64,000 nt of DNA from JBCCGR01 sp039029195 (GTDB taxonomy: Bacteria > Pseudomonadota > Alphaproteobacteria > Rhizobiales > Rhizobiaceae). Both the position numbers and the translations under genes were made by a program. The notes beneath the pieces were generated by a model that saw only the letters and a list, made by a program, of their open reading frames with translations, did not search any database and was not told the DNA's origin. The stretch lies in contig JBCCGR010000020.1 in assembly GCA_039029195.1 (NCBI GenBank), positions 14,099-78,098 of the forward strand, given 5' to 3'. Positions 1-7,341 of this stretch are shown one piece after another. Positions within the stretch are counted from its first letter, which is position 1. Each line of letters opens with the position of its first letter.

Positions 1-1071
1 CGCTGCGCCCTTGTTGAGCACAGACTGGTTGATCTCCGTGGTTTCCGGGCATCCAACGCCCATCCAACCGCCAACAAAATTGATGACACCGGCCACGTGA
101 TCCCGATGCAGCCCGGCAAAGGCAATCGAGAGCGCGCCACCGCGTGAGTTTCCTGCCAGTAAAATTGGGGATTTGTCGATCTCAGGCAGGTTATGAAGCG
201 CTTCAACCGCTGCCTCAATGTCAATCAACGCGCGATCTGCACCAGCAAGCGACAGGGTCGGATCGCAACTGTACCCCTCGCTGCGGTTCTTTGAAAAACC
301 CTCATCATAGCGCCCATCGGACCCGCCTCGCCCGCGCCGCTGAGGAAAGGCAGCCGCCCAGCCATGTTCGTTCAGAACGTCCGCAAGCCAGATGTTGGAC
401 CAGGTTTCCTTGGCAAGTTTGGGATCGGCCCCGCGACCGGTCGATCCGTGATTGACCACCGCGAGCGGAAACGGCCCCTCGCCTTTCGGCAGAAAGAGGA
501 CCATTTCGAGCGAAGTCGCTCCATCGTCCTCGACAATTGAGGTCTTCAACATACGGCGTTCGCCAATATGCCAATTTGGTGTCACCGAACCTGCAATCGC
601 TTCGTGAAGCGGCAGAGGCTGAAGGACGGCAAAGCCAACACCGTCACCCAAAACACCACGGAGGCGCCCGGTTTTTGAGAAGGAGAATACCACGTTGGCG
701 AGCCGCCCGAACACGGTGAGAGCACCATCCACGATTTCCCCATCGAGGCGCCGCCAGTAGCGCTCATATCGACCGGGATTGTCAGCCGTTGCATAAACCG
801 TCTTGACCTTACCGGACGGTTCAATCGCCTCAACCACCAGAATGAATTTGAGCCTGTTGTCCCAGACACCAGCCCAGGCCCCGGCAAACTTTGACGCGTG
901 AGACGCGGCTTCGCGCACATCTTCCGGCAACGGCACACCATCAAGGAGATGATCTGCCAATAGTGGTTGAGACGCTGTCATGAAAACAAACACCAAGACC
1001 CTGCGGGAGAACAGGCTCGAAAGCCGATCAACGAAGTGGTGAAGGGTGGGCAAGCGGGTCCGCCAGATCAA
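1..1071 (-). CDS. Secreted alpha/beta hydrolase, 3' end cut by window edge
   Basis: The leftward frame encodes an alpha/beta hydrolase of the dienelactone-hydrolase-like group. Its C-terminus runs off the left edge. An N-terminal module of about 110 residues precedes the hydrolase core, which shows VVNHGSTGR (oxyanion strand) and the nucleophile elbow GNSRGG. The start is uncertain. An ATG at 981 would remove most of a good signal peptide. In-frame TTG codons at 1053 or 1071 give an Arg-rich n-region, a hydrophobic stretch (VLVFVFMTASQPLLA) and an A-D cleavage site. The TTG at 1071 overlaps the stop of the upstream dsbB-like gene, implying coupled translation. The natural substrate is unknown. 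The family is clear, the start is an inference. Confidence 0.75.
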   Translation of the reverse strand, partial: MIWRTRLPTLHHFVDRLSSLFSRRVLVFVFMTASQPLLADHLLDGVPLPEDVREAASHASKFAGAWAGVWDNRLKFILVVEAIEPSGKVKTVYATADNPGRYERYWRRLDGEIVDGALTVFGRLANVVFSFSKTGRLRGVLGDGVGFAVLQPLPLHEAIAGSVTPNWHIGERRMLKTSIVEDDGATSLEMVLFLPKGEGPFPLAVVNHGSTGRGADPKLAKETWSNIWLADVLNEHGWAAAFPQRRGRGGSDGRYDEGFSKNRSEGYSCDPTLSLAGADRALIDIEAAVEALHNLPEIDKSPILLAGNSRGGALSIAFAGLHRDHVAGVINFVGGWMGVGCPETTEINQSVLNKGAA

Positions 1072-1613
1072 TAGGCGTCGCCGAGCATGCCCTTGGATGT
1101 GATCCAGGCCAAAAACGCGGCTGCGATCACATTCCACCCGGCAAAGGAAAGCCCCAGAAACCGGCCTGCCGCCTCGTTGCACAGCGGAGCGGTTGTTTTG
1201 CCCAGATTGCCAAGCAGGTCGCTGGCGTTGGTGGTGTTGCTTTGAACGCCCAAGCCACATTCAGCAGGCCCCATCCAAAATCCCCATTCAACCCCTGAAT
1301 GATAGGCTCCCATGAGGGCGGTCGCGACAAAGCATAAAAATGCGATTGTCAGCATGCCGCGCGAAACACAGGCCGGCCACCATTTCAGCGCAGCAAAAAA
1401 AGCCAGAATGAGTGCTGGAATTGCGATGTAGTACGGTTCGCGCTGCACATAGCACATATAGCACGGGATGTAGCCGAACCCGTGCTGGAAGATCAGCACA
1501 GTCAGAATCACCAGAATGGAAATCAGACCGGCCAAAAACGCCGTTTCCACCTGCCGTGGCCCGGCTTCCCGGCAAAAATAGAACATCGTGCGATGCCTCC
1601 CCAGCCGCCGCAT
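1068..1613 (-). CDS. dsbB: DsbB-like disulfide bond formation protein
   Basis: An inner-membrane protein of 181 residues with four hydrophobic segments, as in DsbB. It has the two expected cysteine pairs: C51-x-x-C54 in the first periplasmic loop (CYMC) and C119/C145 in the second loop. In this family the pairs pass electrons from a periplasmic DsbA-type thiol oxidase to quinone, so the likely role is re-oxidising the periplasmic disulfide machinery. The start could be the ATG at 1613 or a second one at 1586 (MFYFC). It lies 20 bp downstream of the YqaA-type gene and its stop touches the secreted hydrolase gene, so the three are probably co-transcribed. Confidence 0.85.
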   Translation of the reverse strand: MRRLGRHRTMFYFCREAGPRQVETAFLAGLISILVILTVLIFQHGFGYIPCYMCYVQREPYYIAIPALILAFFAALKWWPACVSRGMLTIAFLCFVATALMGAYHSGVEWGFWMGPAECGLGVQSNTTNASDLLGNLGKTTAPLCNEAAGRFLGLSFAGWNVIAAAFLAWITSKGMLGDAY

Positions 1614-1633
1614 GGTGCGGAACGGGTGAAAGA

Positions 1634-2215
1634 TTATCCCAAAAAGCGGATTGCAGCAAACCCGCCAATCAGCAGAACTACACCAGCAAAGAAGACCAGA
1701 TTGAGCCGTTTTTCAATAAAAGTCTGAATGGGTTCGCCGAACTTGTACAAAAGAAAAGCCACAAGAAAGAAACGAAGCGATCGCCCGATAAGGCTGACCA
1801 CCGTGAACACCAGGAGATTGAGGCCCGTCACGCCGGAAAAAATCGTTACCACTTTGTACGGAAATGGCGTCACGGCCGCGAAAAGCACGCCCCAGCCACC
1901 ATATTCATTGTACCAGCTGGTGATTTTCTCAAAGCCGTCCGACTTGCCGTAGAACTCCAGCACGGGCTTTCCGACCCATTCATAGGCAAGCGCACCAATC
2001 GCATAGCCTGCAAACGCACCAAGCACGGAGGCTATGGTGCACAATAGCGCGTAGCGGAACCATTTTGACCGGTCCGCAATCACCATCGGGATCAAAAGCG
2101 TGTCGGGCGGAATAGGAAAGACCGAACTTTCCGCAAAAGAAATGACGCCAAGCGCTTTTGGCGCACCCTTGCTTTGCGCAAGCTTCAGGGTCCAGTCGTA
2201 AAGGGCGCGGATCAT
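1634..2215 (-). CDS. YqaA/DedA-family (SNARE-associated) membrane protein
   Basis: A membrane protein of 193 residues with about five hydrophobic helices. It has the DedA/YqaA hallmarks: an early ES-FPIPPD motif (residues 29-38) and a central TPFPYK motif followed by a Gly-rich segment. The DedA superfamily includes lipid flippases and transporters needed for envelope homeostasis. The exact substrate of the YqaA branch is not established. The gene is the first of a leftward run with the dsbB-like gene, so a common envelope role is plausible. The length matches YqaA-like proteins. Confidence 0.8.
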   Translation of the reverse strand: MIRALYDWTLKLAQSKGAPKALGVISFAESSVFPIPPDTLLIPMVIADRSKWFRYALLCTIASVLGAFAGYAIGALAYEWVGKPVLEFYGKSDGFEKITSWYNEYGGWGVLFAAVTPFPYKVVTIFSGVTGLNLLVFTVVSLIGRSLRFFLVAFLLYKFGEPIQTFIEKRLNLVFFAGVVLLIGGFAAIRFLG

Positions 2216-2306
2216 GAGGAAAGACCGTTGGAGATGGATCAGCGTCTCAATAGAGCATCGGGGTAAAGACGCAAGACACTCATTGTGACGTGGTGAAGAC
2301 CAACAT

Positions 2307-3101
2307 CTATTTCAGACAGCGTGAATATCGACTGGCAACACGGGCAAGGCGTTGCACACGCTTTGCCCGACGTTGGTCGCTTCGTCTCGGCTTAGCCGGA
2401 TTGCGGGTGGCCGGGCTGGGCAATGTGACGGCAAGCAGTGCTGCCTGGCGAACATTCACCCGCGATGCCGTACCATTGAAATAGTTCTTCATAGCGGCAT
2501 CAATCCCGAAAACGCCATCGCCCCACTCAACCACGTTGAGATAGATTTCCAGTATGCGCTTTTTCGACCACAGCGCATCGATCATCACCGCCAATGGCAC
2601 TTCCAGCGCCTTACGCACATAGGATCGCCCCGGCCAAAGGAAGAGATTTTTGGCAAGCTGCATAGTGATTGTGCTCGCCCCGCGCGTTCGTTCCCCCTCC
2701 AACGCGTTGTCGATGACCTGATTGAGTTCTCGCCAGTCAATGCCCCGGTGATTGCAGAACTGACCATCCTCCGACATCACCACGGCATGCTTAAGGTCGA
2801 TATCAATGTCGCTGAGCGGCACCCAGTTTCGTTCAACCGTTTGGCCCGTCACCATGCGACCCAGCATAAGGGTTGAAACCGGGTGCACGGAGGGGTGCAT
2901 GTAGATGAGCGACAGAACAACAGGGATCGCAGCCAATACGAACCCTAGAATGAACAGCCATTTGAATGCGTGAAACAGTCGGGATCGCTTTTTTGGTTTT
3001 GATTTCTTGCGTTTCCTGCCCGGCGACTTTTTGCGCGCATTTTTCCCCTCGGACTCTTGGTCTGATGATTTGTCTGCTCTTGATCGGGACATGAGGATCA
3101 A
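2307..3101 (-). CDS. mtgA: Monofunctional biosynthetic peptidoglycan transglycosylase
   Basis: A GT51 glycosyltransferase that polymerises lipid II into glycan strands at the inner membrane, without a transpeptidase domain. A Lys/Arg-rich cytoplasmic tail (residues 10-41) precedes one TM helix (about 46-67) and the GT51 domain. The catalytic motif is EDGQFCNHRG with Glu111. Further family motifs are GASTITMQLAKN (141-152) and KRILEIYLN (181-189). Two starts are possible, ATG 3101 and ATG 3092, three codons apart. The gene is divergent from the prenyl synthase gene, an adjacency often seen in Rhizobiales. Both products feed cell-wall synthesis. Confidence 0.93.
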   Translation of the reverse strand: MILMSRSRADKSSDQESEGKNARKKSPGRKRKKSKPKKRSRLFHAFKWLFILGFVLAAIPVVLSLIYMHPSVHPVSTLMLGRMVTGQTVERNWVPLSDIDIDLKHAVVMSEDGQFCNHRGIDWRELNQVIDNALEGERTRGASTITMQLAKNLFLWPGRSYVRKALEVPLAVMIDALWSKKRILEIYLNVVEWGDGVFGIDAAMKNYFNGTASRVNVRQAALLAVTLPSPATRNPAKPRRSDQRRAKRVQRLARVASRYSRCLK

Positions 3102-3260
3102 CGCAATTCAAACGGCGGAGAGGGTGGGAGTTGGTGGCGGTCATAGGCTTTTGCCAATTCCACCGCAAGGACGGGTCGCCTCGGCGTCGTTCAAGCGGGC
3201 TTCGGGGGCTTGACCAACAGCGCCCTGCAAGGCATCCCACGCTGAACAGGGAGCGGGCTT

Positions 3261-4166
3261 GTGACTGGATCATTCGGCAAAAAACTGTCGGCGTTTGGCG
3301 ATGACGTCGCATCTGCGCTTGATGTCTTGCTGACCACGCAACCCTCCGCCGGTGAACTGGAACGGCCTGCCCGCCTCATCGAAGCAATGCGGCATGGCGT
3401 GCTCAATGGCGGCAAACGGCTGCGACCATTTCTGCTGGTTGAATCTGCAACTCTCTTCGGTGTCCGCAACGCCGAAGCCATGCAGGCAGCCTGCGCGTTG
3501 GAAATGGTGCATTGCTATTCGCTGATCCACGATGATCTGCCCGCAATGGACGATGATGATCTCAGACGCGGGCGCCCAACGGTCCATATCGCATTCGACG
3601 AAGCCACTGCGATTCTGGCTGGAGACGCACTGCTCACCTACGCCTTCGATCTGCTTGCATCTGAGGCCACACATCCCGATCCTGCAATTCAATTGAAGCT
3701 GGTGCGCGGCCTGGCCCGTGCGGCTGGTCATGGCGGCATGATCGGCGGACAGATGCTCGACATCGCAGCCGAATCGACGCCGCCCGATAACGCGGGCATT
3801 GTTACCTTGCAGGCAATGAAGACCGGGGCACTCATCCGATATGCTTGCGAAGCGGGAGCTGATCTTGGCAAGGCCAGCGCGCAAGAACGCGATGCATTGG
3901 TTCAATACGGAAAGGCCATCGGAGCAGCCTTTCAACTTGCCGATGATTTGCTCGACGCAACATCCACTGCAGCCGCCATGGGCAAAAAGACCGGCAAGGA
4001 TGAGGATCGCGGCAAGGCAACTTTTGTCAGCCGACATGGAGTTGATGCATCGAGAGAAAAGCTCTGGTCACTGCATCAAAATGCTGTCGAGGCCCTGTCC
4101 GGGTTCGATAGTTCCGCTGATACGCTGCGCGAAATTGCGACATTCATCGTCGAGCGCGAGAATTGA
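3261..4166 (+). CDS. ispA: Polyprenyl diphosphate synthase (farnesyl/geranylgeranyl type)
   Basis: A trans-prenyltransferase that condenses isopentenyl diphosphate with allylic diphosphates to make short-chain prenyl diphosphates. It has both aspartate-rich Mg2+ sites: DDLPAMDDDD (D91-D100) followed by LRRGRP, and DDLLD (D228-D232). It also has the GGKRLRP substrate-binding motif at residues 50-56. The start is GTG at 3261; no better in-frame ATG precedes the conserved N-terminal helix. The 301 residues are normal for IspA. Chain length (C15 or C20) cannot be decided from motifs alone; the HCYSLIHDD region resembles short-chain enzymes. Confidence 0.9.
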   Translation: MTGSFGKKLSAFGDDVASALDVLLTTQPSAGELERPARLIEAMRHGVLNGGKRLRPFLLVESATLFGVRNAEAMQAACALEMVHCYSLIHDDLPAMDDDDLRRGRPTVHIAFDEATAILAGDALLTYAFDLLASEATHPDPAIQLKLVRGLARAAGHGGMIGGQMLDIAAESTPPDNAGIVTLQAMKTGALIRYACEAGADLGKASAQERDALVQYGKAIGAAFQLADDLLDATSTAAAMGKKTGKDEDRGKATFVSRHGVDASREKLWSLHQNAVEALSGFDSSADTLREIATFIVEREN

Positions 4167-4189
4167 TCTCGAACAGTGCTCCATCCTGA

Positions 4190-4208
4190 TTGGTCCGGAC
4201 CGGACCAA
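4190..4208 (+). repeat. Intergenic hairpin between ispA and ggt
   Basis: A perfect 7-bp inverted repeat, TTGGTCC / GGACCAA, with a 5-nt loop lies 24 bp after the ispA stop. No T-run follows, so it is not a typical intrinsic terminator. It may stabilise the ispA mRNA end or mark a regulatory site for ggt. Confidence 0.4.
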
Positions 4209-4263
4209 CCGCGATTCGGTATCTGCTTGAGACACCGATTTTCAATCGAGAAAGGCAATTGAA

Positions 4264-6063
4264 TTGACCGCCTTCACCACCCGACCGGAAATCAAGGGCA
4301 CCTTTGGTGTTGTCACATCCACTCACTGGATTGCGTCCGCCGTTGGCATGTCCATTCTGGAGCGCGGTGGAAACGCCTTTGATACCGCGGTGGCCACCGG
4401 TTTTGTGTTGCAGATTGTTGAACCTCATCTCAACGGCCCCGGTGGGGATGTGCCCATCCTGTTTCAGTTGGCAGGTGCGGACCGACCCCAGATCCTGTGT
4501 GGACAGGGTGTTGCACCGGAAAAAGCAACCATCGACTACTATCGTAGTGAGGGTCATCATCTCGTACCGGGCACCGGATTTCTTGCCGCTGTCGTGCCGG
4601 GCTCCTTCGCCGCGTGGCTGAGCTTGCTGCGCGATCATGGCACAATGAATCTAGCCGACGTTCTGGCACCGACCATCTTCTATGCGCGGGAGGGTTTCCC
4701 GCTGGTTCCGCGCATTGTGGACGCTATTGCCGATGTCTCGGCCATATTCCTCGATGATTGGCCAACATCAGCAGCGATCTATCTGCCCGGCGGCAAGCCG
4801 CCACCCGTCGACCAGCCATTCCGCAATCCGAAAATTGCCGAAACGTGGGAGCGCATTCTCTCAGGCTGCAAAGGTGCCGGAAGCCGCGAGAGGGAGATCG
4901 ACATTGCGATTGAACAGATTTATCGCGGCTTTGTTGCCGAGACGATTGTCGGCTTCATTCAAAATCCGCTTCGCGACAGCAGCGGCAGACACAGTTCCGG
5001 CATTCTAAGCCGCGATGATTTCGCGAACTGGTCACCCACCTACGAGGCACCGCTCAGCTATGGTTTTGGCGATTATGAAGTCTTCAAAGGCGGTGCCTGG
5101 ACCCAGGGACCGGCATTTCTGCAACAGCTGGCTCTTTTGAAGTCGCTCGATCTCGACAAGCTCGATCCAACCGGAACCGACTTCGTGCATCTTGTCACCG
5201 AGGCATCAAAGCTGGCCTTCGCAGATCGTGAAGCCTTCTATGGGGATCCCGACTTTGTCGATGTGCCCATCGAAACCTTGTTGAGCGATGCTTACAATGA
5301 TGAGCGACGCGCGCTCATTTCACCGAACGCTTCTTTCGACCTCTGCCCTGGAACCATTGCCGGTTTCAGCAACCGGCTGGCAGACCCGAAAACTATGCTT
5401 GCTGCCTCAGGTGTTGAAATCGCGGATGGCGCGGGCGAACCCACAATGGCGCGCTACGATGACAAGGTGCAAAAGGCAACGTCAGGCGACACCTGTCATC
5501 TCGACATTATCGACCGGTGGGGCAACATGGTAGCGGCGACTCCGTCCGGAGGCTGGTTGCAAAGTTCACCAACAATTCCCGATCTTGGCTTCAGTCTAAC
5601 GACGCGCGCTCAAATGTTCTGGCTTGAAGAGGGACTGCCGGCAAGCCTTGCGCCCTTCAAGCGTCCACGCGCAACCCTCAGCCCCTCTCTCGCCCATCGC
5701 GATGGCAAACCTTACTTGGTGTGGGGCACGCCCGGTGGTGACCAGCAGGATCAATGGACGCTGGTCCAGTTCTTGCGCCACGTGTTGCACGGTCAGAACC
5801 TGCAGGAGATCTGCGACAGCCCGATGTTTCATTCGGCTCACTTTCCATCTTCCTTTTATCCACGCCAGGCCCAGCCCGGGCGACTGGTGGTTGAAGATCG
5901 TTTTTCTGGAACGGTCATTCAGGAGTTGCGCAGTCGCGGTCACGATGTGGCGGTTGACGGTCCCTGGACGGTCGGGCGCATGACAGCGGCAAGCCGCGAT
6001 GGAGCGTTTCTCAAGGCCGGCGCATCGCCGCGCGGATTGCAAGGGTATGCAATCGGGCGATAG
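4264..6063 (+). CDS. ggt: Gamma-glutamyltransferase family protein
   Basis: An N-terminal nucleophile hydrolase of the gamma-glutamyltranspeptidase family, which cleaves or transfers gamma-glutamyl groups of glutathione and related compounds. Self-processing is expected at T410 in the motif GDTCHL (family: T-T-H-x-S-V-V-D). The large subunit would be residues 1-409, the small subunit 410-599. The usual small-subunit PSGG-type loop follows at residues about 425-430. The start is TTG at 4264, preceded at good spacing by GAGAAAGG. No signal peptide is visible, unlike classical periplasmic GGT, so a cytoplasmic hydrolase is possible. It leads a rightward set with a TAXI-TRAP transporter and an aminotransferase. 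Confidence 0.85.
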   Translation: MTAFTTRPEIKGTFGVVTSTHWIASAVGMSILERGGNAFDTAVATGFVLQIVEPHLNGPGGDVPILFQLAGADRPQILCGQGVAPEKATIDYYRSEGHHLVPGTGFLAAVVPGSFAAWLSLLRDHGTMNLADVLAPTIFYAREGFPLVPRIVDAIADVSAIFLDDWPTSAAIYLPGGKPPPVDQPFRNPKIAETWERILSGCKGAGSREREIDIAIEQIYRGFVAETIVGFIQNPLRDSSGRHSSGILSRDDFANWSPTYEAPLSYGFGDYEVFKGGAWTQGPAFLQQLALLKSLDLDKLDPTGTDFVHLVTEASKLAFADREAFYGDPDFVDVPIETLLSDAYNDERRALISPNASFDLCPGTIAGFSNRLADPKTMLAASGVEIADGAGEPTMARYDDKVQKATSGDTCHLDIIDRWGNMVAATPSGGWLQSSPTIPDLGFSLTTRAQMFWLEEGLPASLAPFKRPRATLSPSLAHRDGKPYLVWGTPGGDQQDQWTLVQFLRHVLHGQNLQEICDSPMFHSAHFPSSFYPRQAQPGRLVVEDRFSGTVIQELRSRGHDVAVDGPWTVGRMTAASRDGAFLKAGASPRGLQGYAIGR

Positions 6064-6240
6064 CAATCCTGACAGGTTCGCTTCATTGACCGAATGGTCA
6101 AAAAGCAGCCCACAACCGGCTTGACCTTGTGCCAAATCTCTTTCACGTTGCTGTGAGACGCGCGTTCGCAGACCCACCAAAGGTCCACTCAGGAATGCGC
6201 GCGCAAAGAGATAACAAGCCAATTCAACTGGGAGAAACAC

Positions 6241-7206
6241 ATGAAAAAACAAGTCCTTGGATTTTTTACAGCGTCTGCGATGGCGCTCACCGCTGGCACA
6301 GCAGCGCTTGCGCAACAGCAGTTCATCTCCATCGGCACCGGTGGTGTAACCGGCGTTTACTATCCGACGGGTGGAGCGATCTGCCGTCTTGTAAACAAGA
6401 ACCGCAAAGAGCACGGCATTCGTTGTTCGGCTGAATCAACAGGCGGCTCGATTTACAACATCAACACCATCAAAGCTGGTGAGTTGGAATTCGGTGTTGC
6501 CCAGTCTGACTGGCAGTATCACGCCTACAACGGCACCTCAAAGTTTGCTGATGCGGGCAAGTTCGAAAAGCTGCGCGCCGTTTTCTCAGTGCATCCTGAG
6601 CCTGTGACGGTGATTGCAAGCGATGCTTCCGGCATCAACACGCTGACCGACGCAAAAGGCAAACGCCTCAACATCGGCAACCCTGGTTCCGGCACACGCG
6701 GCACCTGGGAAGTGATTGAAGCCGCACTTGGCTGGCAGCGTTCTGATCTGAAGCTTGCCGCCGAAATGAAGTCGGCTGAAACCGGTCAGGCCGTTTGCGA
6801 CGGCAAGATCGACGCCTACTTTTGGCTGGTTGGTCACCCATCCGCTCTGACCCAGGAATCGCTTGCTACCTGTGCAGCACATCTGGTGAATGTGGAAGGT
6901 CCGGCCATCGACAAGCTTGTCGCCGACAATTCTTTCTATCGTACCGCCACCATTCCGGCTGGCATGTACAACAACAAGGAAGACATCAAGACATTTGGTG
7001 TTGGCGCAACCTTCGTGACCAGCTCCGATGTACCTGAAGAGGTCGTCTACACGGTTGTGAAAGCGGTGTTTGAAAACTTCGATCAGTTCAAGAAGCTTCA
7101 TCCGGCGTTCGCCAATTTGAAGCCTGAGGAAATGATCAAGGATTCCCTCTCTGCACCGCTGCATGACGGCGCTGCCAAATACTACAAGGAAAAGGGCTGG
7201 ATGTAA
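6241..7206 (+). CDS. TAXI-family TRAP transporter substrate-binding protein
   Basis: A periplasmic binding protein of 321 residues. It has a clear signal peptide (MKKQVLGFFTASAMALTAGTAALA) and the TAXI signature near the N-terminus (SIGTGGVTGVYYPTGGAICRL). TAXI proteins deliver solutes, often glutamate, other dicarboxylates or related acids, to TRAP permeases driven by Na+ or H+ gradients. A GGGAGAAA ribosome-binding sequence precedes the ATG. The fused permease gene follows after 135 bp that contain a hairpin. The upstream ggt gene hints at a gamma-glutamyl or glutamate-type ligand, but that is inference. Confidence 0.9.
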   Translation: MKKQVLGFFTASAMALTAGTAALAQQQFISIGTGGVTGVYYPTGGAICRLVNKNRKEHGIRCSAESTGGSIYNINTIKAGELEFGVAQSDWQYHAYNGTSKFADAGKFEKLRAVFSVHPEPVTVIASDASGINTLTDAKGKRLNIGNPGSGTRGTWEVIEAALGWQRSDLKLAAEMKSAETGQAVCDGKIDAYFWLVGHPSALTQESLATCAAHLVNVEGPAIDKLVADNSFYRTATIPAGMYNNKEDIKTFGVGATFVTSSDVPEEVVYTVVKAVFENFDQFKKLHPAFANLKPEEMIKDSLSAPLHDGAAKYYKEKGWM

Positions 7207-7235
7207 TTCCAACCTGATTTTCAAGTTCAGTTCGG

Positions 7236-7264
7236 GGGCGGTGCAGACCGCCCTCGGCGTTTTT
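7236..7264 (+). terminator. Hairpin with T-run between TAXI and permease genes
   Basis: GGGCGGT and ACCGCCC form a 7-bp stem with a GCAG loop, followed after a short spacer by five T. This is a weak terminator or mRNA-stabilising hairpin that would give more binding protein than permease, a common transporter design. Confidence 0.5.
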
Positions 7265-7341
7265 CCGCTCTGTAATCGTCACTTTTGTCAGGGCGGACAC
7301 CTTCGAAAGAAATTTTCGGGGAAATAAAGAGGGGAGCCATA

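Noticed and set aside
6097..6118. TTGACC-GAAT-GGTCAA near 6.1 kb as a ggt terminator
   Set aside because: The stem is only 6 bp and is followed by A residues, not T, on the coding strand.
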